A DNA stretch of 6,798 nucleotides, taken from contig VGTA01000171.1 of the NCBI GenBank assembly GCA_016874875.1, positions 1 through 6,798 on the forward strand, read 5' to 3'. Below, piece by piece: positions 1 through 5,705 of this stretch (positions are counted from its first letter, which is position 1; every line of letters starts with the position of its first letter). A program made the translations under genes and the position numbers. The stretch comes from Deltaproteobacteria bacterium. Lineage in GTDB: Bacteria > Myxococcota_A > Bradymonadia > UBA7976 > VGTA01. The notes under the pieces were generated by a model, which was given only the letters and a program-made list of their open reading frames with translations, had not been told where the DNA came from and did no database searches.

Positions 1-508
1 CGTAGCTGTGCCCCAGCGCCACGAGGGGCCGGCCCGGCGCCGCCCGCGCGAGCGCCTCGAGGTGCGCGCGGAGCGCCTCCCCCGCCTCGCGCGGACAGCG
101 GCGCCAGTCCCAGCGCGCGAACCACACGCCCCCCCAGCGCGCCACGCCCTCGTGGAGCGGGTACACCCACTCGTAGCCCTCGCTCTCGTAGCCGTGCGCC
201 ATGAGCGCCACCGCCCCCGCCGCCCCCGCGCCCCCCGCCACCTCCCCCGCCGCCGTCACCCAATAAAGCCCCTCCACGCGCGCCATCAGGCGCGCCCCCG
301 CCCCCTTGGGGTCGCTGAGGGGCAGCTCATCGAGGAGAATCCGCGGCGCCTGCGCGCCCGCGCCGCGCCCCTCAGGCGGGGCGGGCGGGGAGGGGGGCGG
401 CGCCTCGAGCGGCGCCCAGAGCAGGGTCAGCGCGAGGGTCAGCGCGAGGGTCAGCGCGAGGGTCAGCGCGAGGGTCAGCGCGAGGGGCGCGCGGGGCGGG
501 GGGCGCAC
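1..508 (-). CDS. Exported alpha/beta hydrolase (lipase/esterase-like), C-terminus beyond window
   Basis: This is the third gene of the minus-strand operon. It runs off the left edge with 169 codons visible, so the acid and histidine of the catalytic triad are not seen. Residues 1-36 look like a Sec signal: Arg at 2 and 6, then a long hydrophobic core of LALT repeated five times (9-28), LLWA, and a possible cleavage site near 36. A Pro/Ala linker follows. H105-G106 in the segment MAHGYES fits the oxyanion-hole HG motif of lipases, and G166-H-S168-Y fits the nucleophile elbow GxSxG, with Ser168 as the likely nucleophile; the closing Gly lies outside the window. The GTG start at 508-506 comes three bases after the upstream stop, with no strong Shine-Dalgarno, so translational coupling is likely. 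No lipobox cysteine is visible. The family fold is well supported; substrate is unknown, and a signal anchor instead of a cleaved signal is possible. Confidence 0.75.
   Translation of the reverse strand, partial: MRPPPRAPLALTLALTLALTLALTLALTLLWAPLEAPPPSPPAPPEGRGAGAQAPRILLDELPLSDPKGAGARLMARVEGLYWVTAAGEVAGGAGAAGAVALMAHGYESEGYEWVYPLHEGVARWGGVWFARWDWRRCPREAGEALRAHLEALARAAPGRPLVALGHSY
423..486 (-). repeat. 12-bp tandem repeat (5.3 copies) inside a signal-peptide coding region
   Basis: The plus-strand unit AGGGTCAGCGCG occurs five times without a mismatch (423-482) and continues for four more bases. On the minus strand each unit encodes Leu-Ala-Leu-Thr, so the repeat makes up almost the entire hydrophobic core of the hydrolase signal peptide (residues 9-28). 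Because the unit is a multiple of three, gain or loss of copies would change core length by four residues without breaking the frame. Confidence 0.95.
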
Positions 509-511
509 CGC

Positions 512-2638
512 TCAGTCCAGGAGCCACAGCGGCGACGCGCCCGCCGCCAGCAGCGGGTGCCCCGCGGGGGCGAGCACGAAGTAGGCGTAGACGAGCGGGG
601 CGCGGCGGACGATGTAGAGCGCCGCCACCCCCTCCGGCGTCACCCACGAGAGGCGGCGCGCCTCGCGCCCGCGGAGCCACAGGCGCTCGGGCGCCGGCGT
701 GGGGCCCTCCGTGGGGGGCAGGAGGCGGCGCGCGGCCTCAAGGGCGAGGGGGTCGAGGGGGTCGCGCGAGGTGTGCGCCACCGCCACCGCCCCCACCAGC
801 GCCTCCCCCGCCTCGTAGGTGAGGCTGAGCGACGCCTCCCCCACCCCGCCGTCGGGGTGCAGCTCGAGCGCGCCGCCCGCGGGGAGGTCGCGCAGCTCAA
901 AGCGCATCTCGCGGGCGGAGACGCGGAGGCGCTCGCCCTCGACCCGCGTGGCGAGCGGCGCCGCCGACACCCCGAGCGCGAGATTCTGCTCCACCTGCAG
1001 CGCCGCCGAGGTGGGGAACGAGGGGTGCGGCGCCGCGCTGAGGACGTAGGCGGCCACGCCGTCGCGCAGGGCGGTGTGGAGGCGATAGCGACGCGGGCGC
1101 TCCCCCGCCCCGCGGAGCTCGCTCCAGAGACTCAGCCCCCCCCCGAGCGCGCCCTCACCCTCCGCCACCACCTCCACGCCCGCCCCGAGGTCGCGGCGCA
1201 GGGCGGCGAGCGCCTCGCGGTGCGCCTCGGTGAGCCCCCCGCCGCGGCGGGTGAGCGTGAGGCGGCCGCTGAGGTCAAAGGCGGGCGCCTCAAAGGCGAG
1301 CGCCGTGAGCGCCGATGCCCCCGAGGGCAGCAGGCGCGCGCGCCACCCCCCCGCCGGCAGGCGCCAGCGGGCGCGCAGGGGCGCGCTGCGGAGCTCGCCG
1401 CGGAGCCAAGAGGCGTGCGCGCGGAGGGCGTCGCCGCGCCCCTCGGCGCCCTCGTCGGCGCGGAGCGCCTCGGCGAGCTCCGCCTTGAGGGCCGCCGCGC
1501 GCGCCTCGCTGAGCGGCGAGAGGGCGCCGAGCCCCTCCGCGAGGCGCGCCCAGGCCTGCTCCTCCTGCCCGCGGACGCACCACGCCAAGACCTGCAGCGC
1601 CCGCCCCCCCTCCACGCGCGTGTGGAGCAGGTAGCTGAAGGGCGTGGAGGGGCGATCGAGCGCCTCAAAGGCGGCGGGGGCGCCGAGGAGGGGCAGCGCG
1701 AGGCGCGCGGCGCTGGGGTCGGCCACCAGCTCGAGCTCCTCGAGCGCGTCGCCCCGCGCCCACGCCGCGCACCCCTCCGGCGTGGGCGCGGCGCAGCGAG
1801 ACGAGCGCACGAGCAGCGAGAGCCCCACGTCGGCGCGCGAGAGGCCGAGCTCCGCGCTGGCGTTGAGGGCGCGCGCCGCCTCCCCCACCTGCGCCTCCCA
1901 GCCCGGCGGGGGCGTGAGCGACACCCGCGCCCGCCAGCTCTCGGCGCGCCCCGCGCGTGCGCGCCACGTGAGCTCCTGGCCGTCGGCGAGCGCGCGCGGC
2001 GCGGCGGCGGCGCCGCGGACGGGGCCCGCGAGCAGGTCCACCGCCCGCGCGAACACCTCCAGACTCTCCGCCGTCACCTCCCCCACCTTGCCGCCGGCGC
2101 TCACCTGGAAGGCGAACCCATCGCGCAGGAGCACATAGCTGAGGTAGCGCGAGCGCGCGCCCTGCTCGGTGTCGCCCGAGTAGACCAGGCGGAGCGCCTC
2201 GTGCCCTTGATAAGTGAGCGCCTCCGCCACCTCCACCGTCACCTCGCCGAGCGGGCTGCTCTGGATGAGCGCCTGCGCGTACTCCTCGAGCCCGAGCCCG
2301 CGCGCCGGCTCCATGAGCACAAAGCCAAAGCTCTTGCCCGGCTCCACCGCCCCCGCCACCGCGATCGGCGAGAGGCGCGCCGCCTCCTCGGCGCTCAGCA
2401 GGCGCCAGTGCGGCGCGGGCGCGCGCAGGCGAAAGGCGAGGTCCTCGCGCGTGACCGCGCGGGCGCCAGCGGGCGCGGCGGGCGCAGCGGGCGCGGCGGG
2501 CGCGGCGGGCGCGGCGGCGGGCGCGGCGGCGGGCGCGGCGGCGGGCTGCGCGTGGGCGGCTGCGTGGAGGGCGGCGGGCAGCGAGAGCGCAGACAGCGAG
2601 CGCGCAAGCAGCGCGCGCGCAGGCAGGAGCGCGCCCAC
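512..2638 (-). CDS. Large exported protein of unknown function, four repeated alpha/beta-like modules
   Basis: I do not recognise the family of this 708-residue protein. Residues 1-30 form a signal peptide with arginines at 8 and 13, a Leu/Ala core and an AHA-Q cleavage site at 30/31. Residues 31-59 are a Pro/Ala linker built from PAA and PAAA units. The rest divides roughly into four modules of about 140-160 residues (around 62-205, 220-385, 400-560 and 565-708). Each combines amphipathic strands, an acidic helix and a late strand pair such as RYLSYVLLRDGFAFQVSA or GVAALYIVRRAPLVYAYFV. This layout recalls Mog1/PsbP/DcrB-type domains, but that is my inference by eye. The GTG start at 2638 lies three bases after the shell-protein stop, with AAGG 8 nt upstream (2647-2650). 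The expected location is the periplasm or cell surface, and the operon partners are a shell protein and an exported hydrolase. Confidence 0.8.
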   Translation of the reverse strand: MGALLPARALLARSLSALSLPAALHAAAHAQPAAAPAAAPAAAPAAPAAPAAPAAPAGARAVTREDLAFRLRAPAPHWRLLSAEEAARLSPIAVAGAVEPGKSFGFVLMEPARGLGLEEYAQALIQSSPLGEVTVEVAEALTYQGHEALRLVYSGDTEQGARSRYLSYVLLRDGFAFQVSAGGKVGEVTAESLEVFARAVDLLAGPVRGAAAAPRALADGQELTWRARAGRAESWRARVSLTPPPGWEAQVGEAARALNASAELGLSRADVGLSLLVRSSRCAAPTPEGCAAWARGDALEELELVADPSAARLALPLLGAPAAFEALDRPSTPFSYLLHTRVEGGRALQVLAWCVRGQEEQAWARLAEGLGALSPLSEARAAALKAELAEALRADEGAEGRGDALRAHASWLRGELRSAPLRARWRLPAGGWRARLLPSGASALTALAFEAPAFDLSGRLTLTRRGGGLTEAHREALAALRRDLGAGVEVVAEGEGALGGGLSLWSELRGAGERPRRYRLHTALRDGVAAYVLSAAPHPSFPTSAALQVEQNLALGVSAAPLATRVEGERLRVSAREMRFELRDLPAGGALELHPDGGVGEASLSLTYEAGEALVGAVAVAHTSRDPLDPLALEAARRLLPPTEGPTPAPERLWLRGREARRLSWVTPEGVAALYIVRRAPLVYAYFVLAPAGHPLLAAGASPLWLLD
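2462..2548 (-). repeat. Low-complexity GC repeat encoding a Pro/Ala linker
   Basis: Nine-base units of the type GGGCGCGGC (Pro-Ala-Ala on the minus strand) are followed by about three 12-base units (Pro-Ala-Ala-Ala). They encode residues 31-59 of the large exported protein, between signal peptide and first folded module. The repeat is in frame throughout, so copy-number change would only alter linker length. Confidence 0.8.
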
Positions 2639-2641
2639 CGC

Positions 2642-3286
2642 TTAAGCCTTGCGCGCGGGCGCGGGCGCGGGCGCGGACGACGCCCGGAGCTCCTCAAAGC
2701 ACGTCGCGATCGCCTTCGCCGCCTCCTCGATCTCCGCCTCGCCGCCCGCCAGATAGAGGCGCCCGTACGCCCCAAACGTCATCACCTCGAGCAGCCGCAC
2801 GCGCGCCGCCTTCTCCGCCTCGTTGGCCGCGATGCATGCGTAGCCGGCGGGCTCGCACTCAAAGAAGTAGAGCGCGTCGCCCTCCGCGCACATGTCGCCG
2901 TGGCGCATCTTGTTGAGCAGCATCGCCTGGTGCCCGTCGAGGCCGGTGATGATCTGGCTGGTGTGAATCTGCGGCGCCTGGCGATCGGCGATGGACAGCC
3001 CAAAGTGCTCTAAGATCGCGTCCCCCGCCGCCCGGATCTGCCCCTGGTCGGCGCTCTGGAGCTGCAGAACGCCAAACGCGCGCTCCACGATCATCATGCC
3101 CGGCGTCACCGCCGCGTGCTTGAGCGCCACGTCGGTGATCACGTTCACCGAGAGCCCCGGCGCGATCTCCACGAACAGCGCCGCCTCCCCCTCCAGCGGC
3201 AGGTAGCCGGGCGCCACGGTCTGCAGGAAGCCCGTGAGCTGCGGTTGGAGGATGTCGATGTAGGTGAAGGTGCGGAGTTCGATCAT
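2642..3286 (-). CDS. Two-domain bacterial microcompartment shell protein (BMC-T, CsoS1D/CcmP-like)
   Basis: This 214-residue protein holds two BMC domains in tandem, about residues 12-95 and 106-195. The second carries the classic pattern AANEAEKAARVRLLEV (154-169), FGAYGRLYLAGG (171-182) and a final helix to about 200. The first has ITDVALKHAAVTPGMMIVERAFG (50-72). In CsoS1D and CcmP, known pseudohexameric trimers whose double layers stack with gated central pores, the gate is an adjacent Glu-Arg pair; E68-R69 occupies the matching place here. The opening segment ELRTFTYIDILQPQL also resembles those proteins from memory. A Pro/Ala/Lys tail (201-214) ends it. Length fits the family. The ATG at 3286 has no strong Shine-Dalgarno. 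It is the first gene of an operon whose other two products appear exported, and no compartment enzyme or other shell gene is nearby. The BMC-T class is secure; the subtype is an inference. Confidence 0.9.
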   Translation of the reverse strand: MIELRTFTYIDILQPQLTGFLQTVAPGYLPLEGEAALFVEIAPGLSVNVITDVALKHAAVTPGMMIVERAFGVLQLQSADQGQIRAAGDAILEHFGLSIADRQAPQIHTSQIITGLDGHQAMLLNKMRHGDMCAEGDALYFFECEPAGYACIAANEAEKAARVRLLEVMTFGAYGRLYLAGGEAEIEEAAKAIATCFEELRASSAPAPAPARKA

Positions 3287-3316
3287 CGAGGCGGCTCGCG
3301 TGTGGGCTTGAGGGGC

Positions 3317-3347
3317 TTGAGGGGCGGGGGGGCGGATGTGCTATCGT
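3317..3347 (+). promoter_or_regulatory. Candidate promoter for the P450-like gene
   Basis: TTGAGG (3317-3322) and TATCGT (3342-3347) are separated by 19 bp, and the -10 is preceded by TG one base upstream (3339-3340), as in extended -10 promoters. The -35 lies in a twofold 9-bp tandem repeat CTTGAGGGG (3307-3324). The spacer is long and the -10 matches only four of six positions, so this is tentative. It would start RNA near 3354. Confidence 0.3.
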
Positions 3348-3357
3348 GCGCCTCGAC

Positions 3358-3386
3358 AATCTAGAGCCGAGGCAGACGAAAATCAA
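3358..3386 (-). promoter_or_regulatory. Candidate sigma70-type promoter for the BMC-T operon
   Basis: On the minus strand TTGATT (3386-3381) and TAGATT (3363-3358) are separated by exactly 17 bp. Each matches the consensus at four of six positions. This is the AT-richest part of the divergent spacer. RNA would start near 3350, giving a leader of about 65 nt before the ATG at 3286. It is placed so that its transcript runs through the opposing candidate promoter. Confidence 0.4.
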
Positions 3387-3413
3387 TGCGCGCGCGCCCC
3401 CCGCGCGCCCCGC

Positions 3414-3419
3414 GAGGAG
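3414..3419 (+). promoter_or_regulatory. Ribosome binding site that fixes the P450-like start
   Basis: GAGGAG lies 5 nt before the ATG at 3425. The in-frame ATG at 3386 has no such site, and the 13 residues it would add are Arg/Pro/Ala from a GC-simple stretch, so 3425 is preferred. Confidence 0.7.
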
Positions 3420-3424
3420 CCCCC

Positions 3425-4846
3425 ATGAGCCCCCCCCCCCACAAGATCAGCGCCAAGGAGCTCGCGCTCCACCCGCTCAAGGCCCTCGCCCCGCTCCTCG
3501 CCCCCGACGCGCCCGAGGGCGGGGGCGGGCGCGTGGCGCGGATGAGCGTGGAGGGCGCCGCCGGCCTCGCCCTCCGCGGCCCCGAGGAGGTGGAGGAGCT
3601 CCTCAGCGCCCGCGCCCTCAAGGTGAGTTTCGCGCCCTGGGGCGATGGCGGCCAGCGCTGGGGCGCCAAGGGGCTCGCCCTCCACCCCGCCGGCGTCCGC
3701 CTCCGCCCGCCCGGGCGCGCCCACGACGCCCTGCGCGCCGCTGGCCCCGCCCTCTTCTACGCGCGCTGGCTCCCCTGGATCAGCCAAGCGCTCACCAGCG
3801 CCGCCGAGGAGGCGGCCGCCGCCCCAGCCCCCGTGGCGCTCTACCCCGCCCTGCGGCGCGCGGCGCTCAGCGTGGTGGCCAGGACCCTCTGCGCGGAGCT
3901 CCCCGGGGAGGCGCTCGACGCCCTCACGCCCCACCTCGAGACCCTCGACACCTCCTACGCCCGCCTCCTCTTCACGGGCCGCGGGAGTCGCCCCGCCTGG
4001 CTCCCCGGCAGCGAGCACAAGCGCGTGGCGGGCGCCCTCACGCAGCTTGAGCACGCCCTCCGCCCGCTGATTCGGGCGCGAATCGGCGGCACCGTGGACG
4101 CTGACGACCTGCTCACGCGGTGGGTGGACGCCGAGTCGAGGGACGGGCGGCGCCCCACCGAGGGCGACGTCCTCAGCGAGGCCCTCGCGCTCCTCATGAT
4201 GGGCTACACGTCGCTGCCCAAACTGGTCTTTGGCGCCGCCTGCCAAGTCCACCCCAAGGGGCAGCTCGAGCTCCTCGAGCGCCTCCGCCGCGAGCGCGAG
4301 CAGGCGCTCGCCCCCCCCAGCGCCACGCCGGTCTCCGCGGCCGGCGACCCCCTCAAGGCGCGCCCCACGCCGCAGAGCGCCCCCCTGCGCGCCCTCCTCC
4401 CTCTCAACGCCCTCGTCGCCCGAGAGGCGCTGCGCCTCTACCCGCCCGCCTGGCTCGTCACCTACGCCGCGCGCGGCGCCGGCGCGCTCGGGGGCGTGGA
4501 CGCGCAGGAGGGCGCGGCGCTGTGGGCCTCGCCGTGGGCGCTGCAGCGCGACCCGAGGCGCTTTCGCGAGGCCGAGCGCTTTTGGCCGCAGCGGTGGGCC
4601 GGGCAGCTCTCCGCCGAGCTCCCCAAGGCCTCCTTCGCCCCCTTTGGCTTTGAGGGCCCCCCGAGCATCAGCGAGCAGCTCTGCGAGGAGCTCCTGCAGC
4701 GCTTCCTGATGGTCTGGTTCTCGGGCTTCGAGGCGCTCGACCCGCCGGAGCACATCGACTGGGCGCTCAGCCTCTGCCTGCGCCCCACCACCGAGGTGCG
4801 CTGGGGCCTGCAGGCGCAGGGGGGCGGGGGGGGGGCGGAGGGCTGA
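3425..4846 (+). CDS. Cytochrome P450-fold protein lacking the heme-ligand cysteine
   Basis: This 473-residue soluble protein has the usual P450 length and landmark order. The C-helix motif is H100-D-A-L-R104, the K-helix is E334-A-L-R337, and residues 376-391 (RDPRRF to FWPQRW) match the PERF region. The heme loop runs from F404 through F407-G408, but S414 occupies the thiolate-ligand position. The flanking Arg (-2) and Gly (+2) are P412 and S416, and the Gly at -4 is E410. The I-helix segment L-M-M-G260-Y-T-S263 lacks the acidic residue of the AGxET motif. P450s normally bind heme through this cysteine, so ordinary oxygen-activating chemistry is unlikely. It may be a heme-free pseudoenzyme or a naturally serine-ligated form. 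The open frame and strong GC3 bias argue against decay. The nearest cysteine is C420, six residues downstream. It is divergent from the BMC-T operon. Eleven Cs follow the start codon and ten Gs lie near the 3' end. Confidence 0.8.
   Translation: MSPPPHKISAKELALHPLKALAPLLAPDAPEGGGGRVARMSVEGAAGLALRGPEEVEELLSARALKVSFAPWGDGGQRWGAKGLALHPAGVRLRPPGRAHDALRAAGPALFYARWLPWISQALTSAAEEAAAAPAPVALYPALRRAALSVVARTLCAELPGEALDALTPHLETLDTSYARLLFTGRGSRPAWLPGSEHKRVAGALTQLEHALRPLIRARIGGTVDADDLLTRWVDAESRDGRRPTEGDVLSEALALLMMGYTSLPKLVFGAACQVHPKGQLELLERLRREREQALAPPSATPVSAAGDPLKARPTPQSAPLRALLPLNALVAREALRLYPPAWLVTYAARGAGALGGVDAQEGAALWASPWALQRDPRRFREAERFWPQRWAGQLSAELPKASFAPFGFEGPPSISEQLCEELLQRFLMVWFSGFEALDPPEHIDWALSLCLRPTTEVRWGLQAQGGGGGAEG
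3430..3440 (+). repeat. Homopolymer of 11 C right after the P450-like start codon
   Basis: The run begins at the last base of codon 2 and extends into codon 6 (Ser-Pro-Pro-Pro-His). A change of one base would shift the whole reading frame. It is the longest homopolymer in the window. Confidence 0.95.
4826..4835 (+). repeat. Homopolymer of 10 G near the 3' end of the P450-like gene
   Basis: This run lies in a G-rich tail (4819-4843) that encodes a Gly5 stretch (466-470) three residues before the C-terminus. Slippage would affect only the last few residues and the stop, which is 12 bp from the convergent exonuclease stop. Several G runs in this stretch could form a G-quadruplex on the plus strand. 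Confidence 0.85.
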
Positions 4847-4850
4847 GCGG

Positions 4851-4858
4851 GGGCGCCC
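4851..4858. other. Short palindrome in the 12-bp convergent gap
   Basis: GGGCGCCC is a perfect 8-bp palindrome between the stop codons of the P450-like gene (4846) and the exonuclease gene (4859). It has no T-tract on either side, so it is at best a weak part of a bidirectional terminator. No convincing intrinsic terminator is visible for either gene. Confidence 0.25.
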
Positions 4859-5704
4859 TCAGCGCAGGCGCGCCTCAAAGAGCTCGCGCACCCGCGGCGG
4901 GAGCGGCGGGCCCTTGTCGCCCCGCTCGCCCCCGCCCTCCGCCGCGCGCGCCTCGGGCTTGTTCTTGTCTAAGATGAAGCGAAAGAAGCCCGCGTCCACG
5001 TCCGCGAGGCGCAGCCCCGTGTGGCGCTTGGTGCCGAGCAGCAGCTCCCCCGTCCTGCGGTCGTGATAGAGCCAGTTGCCGTACTCGCGGTACTCCTCAT
5101 CGAGCAGCGGGCGCAGGCGCGCCTCCTCGCGCGTGATCTCCTCCACCGTGGGCGGCAGGTAGCCGTCGCGGAAGAGGCGCCCGAGGAGCAGCCCCGTGGC
5201 GTGGGCGTCGGAGAGCGCGTCGTGCGCCCGCAGGGGGATCTGGAAGCGCGCCGCGATGTCCGACAGCTTGCGGCTCGGCTCGTGGCGGAGGTGCCACTTG
5301 ACGAACGTGAACACGTCGATGGCGGGGCGCTGCAGCACGCTCCACGCCGCGCCGGCGCGGCGGAGCTCCGCCTCAAAGAGGGGCAGGTCGTAGGAGATGA
5401 GGTTGTAGCCCACGAGCACAGGCGGCGGCCCGGCGAACACGGCGCCGCTGAAGTGCGCCTCGAGGCGCTCGAGGAGCTGCGCGAGGCGCGGCGCCTCGCG
5501 CACGTGCTCGTCGGTGACGCCGTGCACCGCCGCCGCGCCGGGCGGAATCGGCACGCCGGGGTGGATGAGCTGCTGGTGCTTTTGGAGGTGACGGCCGCCC
5601 CGAAAGTAAGAGACCCCGAGCTGGACGACGCGGTCCTCTTGGGGATTGACCCCCGTCGTCTCAAGGTCAAAGCACATCAGCAGCGCGTCTTCGAGTCGCG
5701 TCAC
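4859..5704 (-). CDS. DEDDh-family 3'-5' exonuclease (DnaQ/ExoX-like)
   Basis: The protein has 281 residues counted from a GTG at 5704. All five catalytic positions of the DEDDh family are present: D13 and E15 in FDLETTG, D106 in NLISYDLPLF, and H161 and D166 in HDALSDAHATG. Such enzymes remove nucleotides from 3' ends with two metal ions and serve proofreading, repair or RNA trimming. After the nuclease domain (to about 180), residues 205-250, including LLGTKRHTGLRLADVD and GFFRFILDK, resemble the small C-terminal domain of exodeoxyribonuclease X-like proteins. A charged low-complexity stretch (250-267) and a short helix end it. The start is chosen because GGAGGGG lies 7 nt upstream and the barrel gene's stop ends 1 nt before, so the two are probably coupled. 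The frame is open further upstream to 5770, but that part overlaps the barrel gene. The substrate is not predictable from sequence. Confidence 0.9.
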   Translation of the reverse strand: MTRLEDALLMCFDLETTGVNPQEDRVVQLGVSYFRGGRHLQKHQQLIHPGVPIPPGAAAVHGVTDEHVREAPRLAQLLERLEAHFSGAVFAGPPPVLVGYNLISYDLPLFEAELRRAGAAWSVLQRPAIDVFTFVKWHLRHEPSRKLSDIAARFQIPLRAHDALSDAHATGLLLGRLFRDGYLPPTVEEITREEARLRPLLDEEYREYGNWLYHDRRTGELLLGTKRHTGLRLADVDAGFFRFILDKNKPEARAAEGGGERGDKGPPLPPRVRELFEARLR

Positions 5705-5705
5705 G

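Noticed and set aside
423..486. CRISPR array or regulatory iterons
   Set aside because: The 12-bp copies are contiguous without spacers, lie inside a coding frame and translate to a plausible signal-peptide core.
8..3013. A 1001-codon open frame on the plus strand, antisense to the BMC-T operon
   Set aside because: Its product is Arg/Ala/His-rich with no domain, and it is the mirror of three well-supported minus-strand genes. Very high GC3 removes stop codons from the antisense frame.
3386..3424. Upstream ATG (3386) as start of the P450-like gene
   Set aside because: There is no Shine-Dalgarno at the right distance, the added residues are Arg/Pro/Ala simple sequence, and the ATG at 3425 has GAGGAG 5 nt upstream.
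3383..4753. A 456-codon frame antisense to the P450-like gene
   Set aside because: Low-complexity Gly/Glu/Ala product with no motifs; it mirrors a gene with P450 landmarks.
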